Part shown: in pieces, positions 13,365 to 24,805 of the stretch | Layout of the letters: each line of letters begins with the position of its first letter | Numbering within the stretch: position 1 is the stretch's first letter | From: Antilocapra americana | Taxonomy: Eukaryota; Chordata; Mammalia; Artiodactyla; Antilocapridae | Assembly (NCBI GenBank): GCA_007570785.1 | Contig: ML664161.1 | Location: forward strand, 9,644,211 to 9,708,210 | Direction of reading: 5' to 3' | DNA: 64,000 nt | The notes under the pieces: generated by a model | What the model saw: the letters and a program-made list of their open reading frames with translations, nothing else | Told to the model about the DNA's origin: nothing | Database searches by the model: none | Made by a program: the position numbers and the translations under genes

Positions 13365-13622
13365 AGTGAAAATTTGAAAGTGAAAAAGTGAAAGTGAAGT
13401 CGCTCAGTCCTGTTCCACTCTTTGCTACCCAATGCTTCTCTGTCCATGGGATTCTCCAGGCAAGAGTACCAGGCTTTTCTGTCCATGGGATTCTCCAGGC
13501 AAGAGTACTGGAGTGGGTTGCTATTTCCTTCTCAAGGAGATCTTCCTAACCCAGGGATCGAATCAGAGTCTCCCGCATTGCAGGCAGACGCTTTACCCTC
13601 TGAGCCACCAGTGAAAGTTTGA
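13365..13622 (-). mobile_element. Bov-tA SINE, antisense, with internal duplication
   Basis: Near-identical 13-bp direct repeats AGTGAAAATTTGA (13365-13377) and AGTGAAAGTTTGA (13610-13622) flank the SINE. The right end is the antisense tRNA-derived head, with B-box-like 'gggatcgaatc' and 'ctctgagccacca'. The left part is the BovA body. A roughly 36-bp segment ('ctgtccatgggattctcc', 'aggcaagagtac') is present twice in tandem (about 13440-13470 and 13478-13508). Confidence 0.88.
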
Positions 13623-13937
13623 GGGGTAGCTTATATCAGAATGTGTTGTGTTTATGGATGTAAGATACATAATGTTACAGAACCAACACAGGATTTTTAA
13701 GCAATTTTTTGTGTGTGTGCTTGTTTTTACATGTTTATGAGAATCACTTGGAGTTAGTCCATTAATGAAAGAACTGATTCTTAATCTTTTTTTTTTTTGA
13801 GAGGTTCACAAGCTTTTCGAGAATTAAAGCTGTGAACCTCTGTCTAGAAAAATGCATATAAACATGGTTGCCTAAATTCAGGGAATTCATGTGACCCTGT
13901 AAGGCTATTCATGAGCTCCAGATTGAGAAAAACATAC

Positions 13938-14616
13938 AAGAATAATGTATGTTTATATTATTAAGTATGTTCCCATTACTTCATGGCAAATAGATGGGGA
14001 AACAGTAGCTGACTATTTTTTTGGGCTCCAAAATCACTGCAGATGGTGATTGCAGCCATGAAATTAAAAGACGCTTACTCCTTCTAAGAAAAGTTATGGC
14101 TAACCTAGACAGCATATTAAAAAGCAGAGGCATTACTTTGCCAACAAAGGTCCATCTAGTCAAGGTTATGGTTTTTCCAGTAGTCATATATGGATGTGAG
14201 AGTTGGACTGTAAAGAAATCTGAGTGCCAAAGAATTGATGCTTTTGAACTGTGGTGTTGGAAAAGACTATTGAGAGTCCCTTGACTGCAAGGAGATCCAA
14301 CCAGTCCATCCTAAAGAAAATCAGTCCTGGGTGTTCATTGGAAGGACTGATGTTGAAGCTGAAACTCCAATATTTTGGCCGCTTGATGCTAAGAACTGAC
14401 TCATTGGAAAAGACCCTGATGCTGGGAAAGATTAAAGGCAAGAGGAGTAGGAGATGACAGAGGATGAGATGGTTGGATGGCATCACCGACTCGATGGACA
14501 TGAGTTTGAGTAAACACCGGGAGTTGGTGATGGACAGGGAGGCCTGGCGTGCTGTGATTCATGGGGTCGCAGAGAGTCAGACACGACTGAGCAACTGAAC
14601 TGAACTGAAGAATAAT
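13938..14616 (+). mobile_element. BovB 3' fragment with 9-bp TSD
   Basis: AAGAATAAT at 13938-13946 and 14608-14616 flank it. BovB homology is clear from about 13971 ('cttcatggcaaatagatgg') to the 'actgaactgaactga' terminus at 14607. The first roughly 24 bp after the left repeat are not clearly BovB. Encodes the C-terminal ORF2 region in two broken frames (14021-14284 and 14251-14457). Confidence 0.88.
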
Positions 14617-16355
14617 CCCATTCCCAGAAACATTGCTTATGGAAGGAATAAAGTAAAAAAGCTGCATCTATCTGACCCACATAGAGTCACAGGATTATAT
14701 GATGATGAGGTGAATTGATTGACTCGTTAGATCACTTTAAACACAAGTGAATAGAATCCAGAGAGGCCAACGGACCCCTCTAAAATCCTTCATAGTTGGT
14801 TGCAATACTGCTTCAAGTTTATTATTATGTTTCTCATCTCTTGCCTCAGCACTTTGTAAGTTATCTTATTCCTTCTCTGTTATGATTTCTGAATTAAAAA
14901 AGCCTGGGTTAGTAAAGTTTTACTACGTTCTGTGACTAGAAATTTGTACAAATAAATACATTAATCCCACAAGAACAGAGACCATTTGCTTTAGTGATTT
15001 CTGATTAAACTATTGGAAATTTACAGCCTATTCCACAAGTTTATTCCACATCAACACTGACTATTATTATCTAGTACTAATACTTTATATTAATTCAGAA
15101 AATAGTATGTTAGTGCAATATGTTTTTAAATTTTATCCCTGTAAGAGTAATCTTGTAAAATTAGGTCAACGAGAAAAGAGAAGTGCTCTGTCTAGGGGCA
15201 CTTCCAACTCTGACCAGAAAGTTTTCTTTCACAACATGGCTAATTCTTTCCTCTTACTTAGTAATCTTTATTCACTTAAGCATTAATATTTTTAGCAAAT
15301 GTGATGAGACAAAATGCTTATGAATGAACATATCTTTTTCCTTTGTTATCTTTTTTCCATGACACAGTGTTTTGGTTTTGCTGAGCTATTCTTCAAGAAT
15401 CTTGCTTTGCCAGATGTGTTCTTTTCATAAAAAAGGATTAGACTGGAGAGAAGCATGGGGTGTGGTGGATAGGAGGAGTAGTGATAGAGAAGCATGTAGT
15501 AAAGTAGAGGGCTAAGGAAGAGGAGGAGTCACTGAAGTGGTCCTGGAAGAGATTTTTGTGGCTAGTGAGATAAACGTTGTTTCAGAGTAATTTTTAAAAA
15601 GAATACATTTCTTTAAAAATTGCTTATAATTACAAGTCCTTTTTATGGTGTTGAAGAAATACAATAGAGGACATGAGTTTGGAAGTCACTGTTGCTAAAC
15701 TGGACTAGGTTCTTCTAAACTGTAACAACATCCTACACTGAGCCATGTGAATCATTACTTTATAAGAGGGACCAAGAAGTATAGGACCTAGTCTACCCTG
15801 AAGATGAAGGTATGAAAGGAGGTTTAGAAATTTGGGATGAGATATTATTTGGCCATTTATTATTTTTGGCTCCTTTATAATTATTGCAGCATTCACTGTG
15901 TGCTTATGATATGCACTGTTAGATATTTGGCAAGGAAATGCTAGTGGTGATTGTAAAGCCTACTTTTTACATTTTATTGATTTATTTGATGCTTTCTATA
16001 ATGACATGCCCTTTTAAAGATGTATTTTATGTTCTGTATAACTTGCAGAGGAAATATTGGTTTATCTTTTAAAAAGTTGTTAATCATTCATCATTTGATG
16101 CCATTTGAGGACCTATGGGAGGCTGTCTATGACTGAAATGGACAATCTGACTGGGACTGTAATGAAAATAAATCAACTCTACAATTATATTCAGAGAAAC
16201 ATCTCTATGCTGTTTGGTTTGATTTAAAAAAAGAGGAAATAGCTATGAATTAGTTATGTTAATAGGGGTTGCGGTAAAAACAAGAATCATGTTAGAATGG
16301 CTAAGTTATGGAAGTCACTGAATTTTTGTCAGAGAAATGACGACAGTGTTAGTAA
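14617..16355. other. Intronic sequence, nothing recognised
   Basis: AT-rich SPATA16 intron 3. No named repeat and no supported exon. Confidence 0.55.
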
Positions 16356-16641
16356 TGAGAGAGTCAATTCCTAGGCAGATTGATAAGTCTGGGGGTCCCT
16401 GAGGAGGAGAGAGGGGTCTGGAATTCTCAAAGAGGAGGAAAGGACAAACATGTTTTATTTTTTTCTCTACATTCCTTAGCCTTAGTCACATAAAACATTT
16501 TTTTTAAAGCCCAGAACCAATGATTACACACCAACAACACAGTTTAACTCTGTTCTAAGGATTATATAACAACAATTTATCCTGCTTGAGGACAGTTTTT
16601 CCTTGCAGAAAACCTTATAGCTAATCATGTTATCTTTTTTA
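16356..16641 (+). mobile_element. ERV1 5' LTR, U3 part (truncated)
   Basis: Starts with TGAGAGAGTCAATTCCTAGG and aligns over about 285 bp with the LTR at 44391 (shared 'ggtccctgaggaggag', 'ctacattccttag', 'gattacaca', 'atataacaacaat'). It stops at the BovB junction. The rest of U3, R, U5, the primer binding site and the leader are missing. Confidence 0.82.
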
Positions 16642-19600
16642 CCTTTTCATACTGTTCATGGGTTTTTCAAGGCAAGAATACTGAAGTGGTTTGCCATTCC
16701 CTTCTCCAGTGGACCACATTTTGTCAGAACTCTCCACAATGACCCATCCATCTTGGGTGGCCCTACATGACATGGCTCATAGTTTCAGTGAATTAGACAA
16801 AGCTGTGGTCCATGTGATTAGATTGGTTAGTTTTCTGTGATTATGGTTTTCAGAGGTCTTCCCTCTCATGGAGAAGAATAAGAGGCTTATGGAAGCTTCC
16901 TGATGGGATAGACTGGTTAAGGGGGAAACTGGGTCTTGCTCTGATGGGTGGGGCCAGGCTCAGTAAATCTTAAACCCAATTTTCTGTTGATGAGTGGAGC
17001 TGTGTTCCCTCCCTGCTATTTACCTGGGGCCAAACTATGGTGGAGGTAATGAAGATAATGGTGACCTTCCTCAAAAGATCCCATGCACTGCTGCACTCAG
17101 TGCCCCCAACCCTGCAGCAGGCCACCACCGACCCATGCATCCACTGGAGACTCCCAGCCACCCACAGGCAAGTCTGGGACAGTCTCTTGTGGGGTCACTG
17201 CTCCTTTCTCCTGGGTCCTGGTGCACAAGGCTTTGTTGTGCCCTCCAAGAGTCTGTTTCCCAGTATGATTTCCCAGTCTATTTCCCCATGAACAGTATGA
17301 AAAGGCAAAAAGACAGGACACTGAAAGATGAACTCCTCAGATTGGTAGGTGCGCAACATACTACTGGAGATCAGTGGAGACACAACTCCAGAAAGAATGA
17401 AGAGACAGAGCCAAAGCAAAAACAACGTCCGGTTGTGGATGTGACTGGTGATGGAAGCAAGGTCCAATGCTATAAAGAGCAATATTGCATAGGAACCTGG
17501 AATGTTAGGTCCGTGAATCAGTGCAAATTGGAAGTGGTCAAACAGGCGATGGCAAGAATGACTGTTGACATTTTAGGAATCAGCGAACTAAAATGGACTG
17601 GAATGGGTGAATTTAACTCAGATGACCATTATATCTACTACCATGGGCAAGAATCTCTTAGAATAAATGGAGTACCCATCATAGTCAACAAAAGAGTCCA
17701 AAATGCAGTACTTGGATGCAATCTCAAAAATGACAGAATGATCTCTGTTCGATTCCAAGGCAAACCATTCAATATCACGGTAATCCAAGTCCATGACCTG
17801 ACCAGTAATGCTGAAGAAGCTGAAGTTGAATGGTTCTATGAATACCTACAAGACCTTCCAGAACTAACGCCAAAAAAGATGTCCTTTTCATTATAGGACT
17901 GGAATGCAAAAGTAGGAGGTCAAGAAACACCTGGAGTAACAGGCAAACTTGGCCTTGAGGTACAGAATGAAACGGGGCAAAGGCTAATAGAATTTTGCCA
18001 AGAGAATGTACTGGTCATAGCAAACATCCTCTTCCAATAACACAAGAGAAGACTCTACACATGGACATCACCAGATGGCCAACAGCAAAATCAGACTGAT
18101 TATATTCTTTGCAGCCAAAGATGGAGAAGCTCTATACAGTCAGCAAAAACAAGACCGGGAGCTGACTGTGGCTCAGATCATGAACTCCTTATTGCCAAAT
18201 TCAGACTAATAATGAAGAAAGTAGGGAAACCACTAGACCATTCAGGCATGACTTAAATCAAATCCCTAACAATTATAGAATGGAAGTGAGAAATAGATTT
18301 AAGGGACGAGATCTGATAGACAGAGTGCTTGATGAACTATGGACAGAGGTTCGTGACATTGTACAGGAGACAGGGGGTAAGACAATCTCCAAGAAAAAGA
18401 AATGCAAAAAAGCAAAATGGCTGTCAGAGGAGGCCTTACAAATAGCTGTGAAAAGAAGAGAAGCAAAGAGCAAAGGAGAAAAGGAAAGATATATCCATTT
18501 GAATGCAGAGTTCCAAAGAATAGCAAGGTGAGATAAGAAAGCCTTCCTTGGAGATCAGTGCAAAGAAATAGAGGCAAACAATAGAATGGGAAAGACTAGA
18601 GATCTCTTCAAGAAAATTAGAGATACTAAGGGAACATTTCATGCAAAGATGGGCACAATAAAGGACAGAAATGGTATGGACCTAACAGAAGCAGAGTATA
18701 TTCAGGAGAGGTGGCAAGAATACACAGAAGAACTATACAAAAAAGATCATGACCCAGATAATCACTATAGTGTGATCACTCACCTAGAGTCAGACATCCT
18801 TGAATGCAAAGTCAAGTGGGCCTTAGGAAGCATCACTACAAAAAAATCTAGTGGAGGTGATGGAATTCCAGTTGAGCTATTTCAAATCTAAGAGATGATG
18901 CTGTGAAAGTGCTGCACTCAATATGTCAGCATTTGGAAAACTCAGCAGTGGCCATAAGACTAGGAAAGGTCAGTTTTCATTCCAATTACAAAGAAAGGCA
19001 ATGCCAAAGAATGCACAAACTACCACACAGTTGCACTCCTCTCATATGCTAGTAAAGTAATGCTCAAAATTCTCCAAGCCAGGCTTCAGCAATACGTGAA
19101 CCATGAACTTCCAGGTGTTCAAGCTGGTTTTAGAAAAGGCAGAGGAACCAGAGACCAAATTGCCAACATTCGCTAGATCATTGAAAAATCAAGAGAGTTC
19201 CAAAAAAGCATCTATTTCTGCTTTATTGACTATGCCAAAGCCTTTGACTATGTGGATCACAATAAACTGTGGAAAATTCTGAAAGAGATGGGAATACCAG
19301 GCCATCTGACTTGTCTCTTGAGAAACCTGTATGCAGGTCAGGAAGCATGGTTAGAACTGGACATGGAACAACAGACTGGTTCCAAATCAGGAAAGGAGTA
19401 CGTCAAGGCTGTATATTGTCACCCTGCTTATTTAGCTTATATGCAGAGTACATCATGAGAAACGCTGAGCTGGATGAAGCCCAAGTTGGAATCAAGATTG
19501 CTGGAGAAATAGCAATAACCTCAGGTATGCAGATACACCACCCTTATGGCAGAAAGTGAAGAAGAACTAAAGAGCCTCTTGATGAAAGTGAAAGAGGAGA

Positions 19601-20307
19601 GTGAAAAAGTTGGCTTAAAGCTCAACATTTGGAAAACGAAGTTCATGGCATCTGGTTCCATCACTTCATGGCAAATAGATGGAGAAACAGTGGAAACAGT
19701 GGAAGACTTTATTTTTCTGGGCTCCAAAATCACTGCAGATGGTGATTGCAGCCATGAAATTAAAAGATGCTTACTCCTTCTAAGGAAATTTATGACCAAC
19801 TTAAACAGCATATTAAAAAGCAGAGACATTCCTTTGCCAACAAAGGTCCATCTAGTCAAAGCTATGGTTTTTCCAGTAGTCATGTATGGATGTGAGAGTT
19901 GGGACTATAAAGAAAGCTGAGTGCAGAAGAATCAATGCTTTGAACTGTGGTATTGGAGAAGACTCTTGAGGGTCCATTAGACTGCAGGAGATCTAACCAG
20001 TCCATCCTAAAGGAGATCAATCCTGAGTGTTCATTGGAAGGACTGATGTTGAAGCTGAAACTGCTATATTTTGGCCACCTGATGCAAAGAGCTGACTCAT
20101 TGGAAAAGACCCTGATGCTGGGAAAGATTGAAGGCAGGATGAGAAGGAGACGACAGGGTGTGAGATAATTGGATGGTATCACTGACTCAATGAGCATGAG
20201 TTTGAGTAAACTCTGGAGTTGGTGATGGACAGGGAGGTCTGGCATGCTGCAGTCAATGGAGTGGCAAAGAGTCTGACACGACTGAGCGGCTGAAGTGAAC
20301 TTAACTG
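16642..20307 (+). mobile_element. BovB, 3.7 kb, with 5' inversion
   Basis: The sense body runs from 17284 to the 3' terminus near 20307. It encodes APE-type endonuclease motifs (GTWNVRS near 17490, ISELKWTGMG near 17580), the linker, RT (FIDYAKAFDYVDH near 19225) and the C-terminus. The first about 640 bp (16642-about 17268) is the element's own 5' region in reverse orientation, so a 21-bp perfect inverted repeat links 16642-16662 and 17285-17305. The ORF is ruined. Two G are lost near 17896 in the endonuclease, and one base is lost right after the codons for Tyr-Ala-Asp (19526-19534), which destroys the YADD motif. Further stops divide the rest. The long frame at 16994-17896 is partly an artefact, since its first third is inverted 5' sequence. 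No TSD was found. Confidence 0.92.
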
Positions 20308-21820
20308 TGGATGCTGCCCTTTTGTCTCTTACAGATTGAGCTAGCAGTTGCAGAACCACTCCTTTAAAATGTAGTTCTAAAAAACGCTGGGACAAGTTTG
20401 ATCCTCGGAATTTAAAAGACACACCTGATCTTCTTCTGTGATACTGAATGTCCACGGCATCCTTTGGAAGATGAGGAATGCTGGCCCATGAAGGGTCTCT
20501 TAATTACGATACTGTTTTACTAGACCGGTTCCATAGAAAACAAGAGAAATGTGTAGGTGTGACTTATGTGTTGCTCTTTATCTCTCTGCCAGACATGCCA
20601 GACTTATGTCCTAAGGGTGCAGATTTGGGTGTGAAATCTTCAGCTGCCTCCTGTTTTCTTACTCTTCCCCTGTATCTGGGGCTCCCAATTGAATAGGCTG
20701 AGAATCAGGGTACCCTTCCAGTAGGGGTTGCCTCAGTCTAGTTAGAAATTCAATCAATACCAATTGTGGTCGAGACTATTGAAAGGATCCAGAAAGTACA
20801 TAGAAGGCTCTACAGGATTAACTTTACTTTATGAGCTTACTTGGAGAAATGTAATGTATGTCATGGGACAGACGGTGACTCCTGACTTGAGAACTTAAGT
20901 TTTGGGGGAAGCTACTACTTTTGGAGATAAATGGCTTGAACATGAGACAAAGGGAAAGAGGGAACATGAAATAGCCCTCCTTCCTACTAGGAGCCAAGCG
21001 GTTCCAATAACAGAGCCACTGTGTCAGATGTATTCTTGAAGGACTCAAGTGTGCACGCATGATAAAACTTTAAACTATGCTAAGTTGTTTGAGATAGAAC
21101 AGGGAAAGAAGGAAACTCCTGGTAAGTTCCTAGATAGACTGTGACATGAATTCCTAATTTATGTCAGGTAAATTCCTGACCTTGATCTCAAAATTACAGA
21201 GGGAAAAATGATCTTAAAAGATAGATTTCTCACTCAGCTCCAGATATCTGCTGTAAGTTATGAAAACATGCATTTGGACCAAATCAATCTTTAGATCCAA
21301 TATTCTTGCCTGGAAAATCCCATGGACGGAGGAGCCTGGTAGGCTGCAGTCCATAGGGTCGCTGGGAGTGACTTTGCTTTCACTTTTCACTTTCATGCAC
21401 TGGAGAAAGAAATGGCAACCCACTCCATTTCCTGTAGTGTTCTTGCCTGGAGAATCCCAGAGACGGGGGAGCCTGGTGGGCTGCCGTCTATGGGATTGTA
21501 CAGAGTCGGACACGACTGAAGCGACTTGGCAGCAGCAGCAGCAGCCATCTTTAGAAAAAGCTGTTACAGCTAGCTCAGACGGTATATTATGGTAGAGGAT
21601 ATAAGGAGGAAAATAAGGGGCAAAAAAGAACCAGGTGAAAGACTGAAGACCCAACAATGCCTGTTAGACCTGCTCTGAAACAGCCTGAAAAAAATGCCCA
21701 GAGGGACCCAGGTAAAAAGGGATGGACTTGATATTACTGTGGAAAAGAGGGGTATCTCAAATGGATTGCCCTCAGACATTTAAGCTGCCCCTGGCTTCAT
21801 GTCCTGTCTGCAAAGGACCA
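20308..21820 (+). pseudogene. gag: ERV1 gag remnant (MA, CA, NC), interrupted
   Basis: Class I (gammaretrovirus-like) gag relic in the same orientation as the LTR at 16356. MA-like sequence lies at about 20480-20700 (a 72-aa frame). The capsid C-terminal region, with an EIEQGK-type motif, lies at about 21085-21160. Capsid-like sequence resumes after the SINE (21556-21660). A nucleocapsid zinc knuckle lies at about 21720-21772; its first Cys codon is a stop, the His is Tyr and the last Cys is lost. Multiple stops and frameshifts make it non-coding. Identification is by recognition of motifs. Confidence 0.75.
21287..21555 (+). mobile_element. BovA2 SINE inside ERV gag, 9-bp TSD
   Basis: ATCTTTAGA at 21287-21295 and 21547-21555 flanks a two-monomer BovA2. 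Each monomer has 'attcttgcctgg' or 'gttcttgcctgg', and they are joined by an 'actttcactttcatgcactgg'-type linker. It ends with 'cggacacgactgaagcgactt' and a short GCA/CAG run. It splits the capsid region of the gag relic. Confidence 0.9.
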
Positions 21821-21965
21821 TCCTAATTGAGGAGAGACTGCTCTCCAAGGTGTCGGCCCCCGGGTTTGGACTCTGAAGACAGTCTGAAGGTGCCTGTGGT
21901 CCCTACGCAAGCCCCCATCCTAATTACACTTGAGGAACCCTGGGTATTAATAACTGTTGGGGGGG
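21788..21965 (+). pseudogene. pro: ERV1 protease start, truncated
   Basis: After the zinc-knuckle region a frame resembling the gammaretroviral NC/PR junction leads into an ITVGG-like segment at about 21940-21960. It ends at a run of seven G (21959-21965), where LTR sequence begins. The rest of protease, all of pol and all of env are absent from this copy. Confidence 0.65.
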
Positions 21966-22140
21966 CATTCTCCGCCCCTCCTTCTGATGTATCTGTCAGA
22001 AGCTATCTCTGTCCCTTTTTCACTTTAGTAAAACTCTGCTACACAGAAGCTCTTGAGTGATCAAGCTTGGTCCCTGTTCCTGAAGCTAAATCTTCTTCTT
22101 CGGAGATCACAAATCCAACATTGTTCACCATAAGCTATCA
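21959..22140 (+). mobile_element. ERV1 3' LTR end (part of U3, R, U5)
   Basis: From the G-run onward the sequence matches the 3' part of the LTR at 44.9 kb ('ggggcattctcc', 'ccttctgat', 'ctttttcactttagtaaaac'). The polyadenylation signal is changed to AGTAAA. R/U5-like sequence continues ('gctcttgagtgatcaagctt') to 'aagctatca' at 22140, a plausible ..CA LTR terminus. Confidence 0.78.
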
Positions 22141-22763
22141 ATAATGGGTCATGATTTTTCATTTGATTGACTAGCCTTACTCTAAGAGAATGGGGGGTGG
22201 GTGTCATGTAAAATAATAAATGCTATAATTGATACAAGTGTATATTTTTTATCAATTGGTTCCCAGTGGTATGTCTTGGATTTTTAGGATTCCTACTTGT
22301 GAATGCTTTAAAATTTTTCTTTTATATTAAGGTTCATATTATTTGATGTGTGTGTCTACTTGTTTAATTAAGTCCTAAAGTCATAATGTTGCTTGACCAG
22401 TATATGTCTATTTCAGTGATTATTAGTTATATCTCAATTCACTTGTCAGATAATTCATATTTTTTCCAGTGATTTGATATGCCACCTTTATTATACACTA
22501 AGTTTGTATGCACGCTTGGATCAGTGGCTGAACTTTGTACATACAATTTTGATCTGTCTGTTTCTGTGACAGAAACAAATGGTTTTAATTCTTGTCATTA
22601 ATTTCTGGAAGGGAAAGAACTGCCTAATGGTCTCTGTGAGAAATGTATCTGATATGACATATTTATTCTTTATGATAAACTTTATAATATTCATTTTTTA
22701 AAGTTGCAAACACTCCCACATTTAGTGGTTTTCATTTGTGTTAAAGGCATTAGACTAATTTTA
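22141..22763. other. Intronic sequence, nothing recognised
   Basis: AT-rich SPATA16 intron 3 between the ERV end and the next BovB. Confidence 0.5.
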
Positions 22764-23509
22764 GGAAGAACTAAAGAACCTCTTGATGAAAGTGAAAGAG
22801 GAGAGTGAAAAAGTTGGCTTAAAACTCAACATTCAGAAAACTAAGATCATGGCATCTGGTCCCATAACTTCATGGCAAATAGGTGGGGAAACAGTGGAAA
22901 CAGTGGCAGAGTCTATTTTGGGGGGCTCCAAAATCACTGCAGAAGGTGACTGCAGCCATGAAATTAAAAGATGCTTGCTCCTTGGAAGAAAAGTTATGGC
23001 CAATCTAGACAGCATATTAAAAAGCAGTGACATTACTTTGCCAACAAAAATCTGTCTAGTCAAGGCTATGGTTTTTCCAATAGTCAAATATGGATGTGAG
23101 AGTTGGAACATAAAGAAGGCTGAGTGCTGAACAATTGATGCTTTTGAACTGTGGTGCTGGAGAAGACTCTTGAGAGTCCCTTGGACTGCAAGGAGATTCA
23201 ACCAGTCCATCCTAAAGGAAATCAGTCCTGAATATTCATTGGAAGGACTGATGCTGAAGCTGAAACTCCAATACTTTGGCCACCTGGTGGGAAGAACTGA
23301 CTCATCTGAAAAGATCCTGATATTGGGGAAGATTCAGGGCAGGAGGAGGAAGGGATGACAGAGGATGAGATGGATGGATGACATCACCAACTCAAGGGAC
23401 ATGAGTTCGAGTAAACTCCAGGAGTTGGTGATGGATAGGGAGGCCTGGCGTGTTGCAGTCCACAGGGTCGCAAAGAGTCAGACGTGACTCAACGACTGAA
23501 CTGAATTGA
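22764..23509 (+). mobile_element. BovB 3' fragment, 746 bp
   Basis: Sense BovB C-terminal ORF2 and 3' end. The first 115 codons (22783-23130) are open; a stop and frame change then lead to 23170-23358. GGAAGAAC at 22764-22771 recurs at 23510-23517. Because BovB itself reads similarly at the 5' junction, this is a TSD merged with microhomology. Confidence 0.88.
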
Positions 23510-23510
23510 G

Positions 23511-23767
23511 GAAGAACAGACATTTTTTTTTTATTAGTTTTGCCATACAATGACATGATATCGCCATGTGTTTACATATGCTCCCCCTCCAGAACCCCCC
23601 TCCCTCGTCCCTCCCTTCCCCCTCCCCCCGGGAAATCTCGATGCACCAGCCCCGAGCATCAATCCTGAGCTGGCGATTGATTAGACATATGATAATTAAC
23701 ATGTTTCAATGCCATTCTCCCATATCATCCCACCCTTGCCCTCATCCAGAGAAGAACAGACATTTTT
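23511..23767 (-). mobile_element. Ruminant L1 3' end, antisense, 17-bp TSD
   Basis: GAAGAACAGACATTTTT at 23511-23527 and 23751-23767 brackets a T-run, then the antisense L1 3' tail ('gttttgccatacaatgac') and C-rich antisense of the G-rich 3' UTR. About 225 bp; strongly 5'-truncated. Confidence 0.93.
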
Positions 23768-23937
23768 ATACTGTTGTCTTCCTATCCAGGAACATGACAT
23801 TCCCTTCATTCAAATATTCTTTTATATCTTCCAGTAATATTTAACCTTCCTTTTACCTGTTTCTAAAATAGCAGTTTTACAGATTTCTTGTTAATTCTAA
23901 AGTTTAAAAATTATAGATGAGGATTATACATGATAGT

Positions 23938-23963
23938 ACACACATATACACACACACACACAT
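23938..23963. repeat. (CA)n microsatellite
   Basis: Alternating CA with a few TA steps, about 26 bp. Confidence 0.9.
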
Positions 23964-24547
23964 ACTCAAAGTATGATCAGCAGCACTTGAAAGCTCATTA
24001 GAAACATAAAATCTTGATTCCAAATGTACTGATTCTGCATTTTAATAATATCCTCAGGTGATTTATTTGCACATTAAAGTTTGAGAAGCACTACAGTTAT
24101 GCATGATAAGAATGGGATGTTTTTTCTGTTGTATTTCCAGCTTCTAATTGATTTAGATATGTATTTTAAAATTACTAATTTTTGTATCCTTTTATTTCTT
24201 AATATTGCAATAATATAGTTTTATTTATATCATCTGCAAATAATGATGTCTGGTACTGCTTTTCAATATTCATGCTTTTTCTCTTACTGCCTAGGCTAAA
24301 ATTTTTTAAAAGGAGTTTAAATAAGTGAAATGACCTATGGATACTTCAGTATTTCACTGGTAACTACGATTATGAATTAGTTTGAGAAAAATTATTTTCC
24401 AAGAGTTATTATCAGAAGTAAATGCTTACTTTTTTTTTCAAATATCCTTTTGATCTATCAATATGATTGTGAACTTTGTCCATTGATCTTTTGTAGGGCT
24501 GACTTGGATTAGTTATCAATTCAAAAAAGTGTTAAATAAACAGAATT

Positions 24548-24805
24548 GTTGTTGTTCAGTCGCTCAGTCGTGTTCAACTCTTTGAGACCCCATAGACTGC
24601 AGCATGCCAGGCCTCCTTGTCCTTCACTATCTCCCGGAGTTTACTCAGACTCATGTCCACTGAGTTGATGATGCCATCTGACCACCTCATTCTCTATTGT
24701 CCCCTTCTCCTCATGCCTTAAATCTTTCCCAGCATCAGGGTGTTTTCCAATGAGATGGCTTTTGTGTTAGGTAGCCAAAGTATTGGAGCTTCAGCTTCAG
24801 CATCA
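24548..24805 (-). mobile_element. BovB 3' end fragment, antisense
   Basis: Begins 'gttgttcagtcgctcagtcg' and ends within 'cttcagcatcac'. 5'-truncated. No clear TSD. Confidence 0.85.

Noticed and set aside
16994..17896. 300-aa open frame as a host or novel gene
   Set aside because: The first third translates an inverted BovB 5' segment and the rest is the BovB endonuclease; it is a chance fusion inside a retroelement.
16350..22146. TSD for the 16.4-22.1 kb ERV (AGTAA before, ATAAT after)
   Set aside because: Only a partial match; too short and imperfect to claim.
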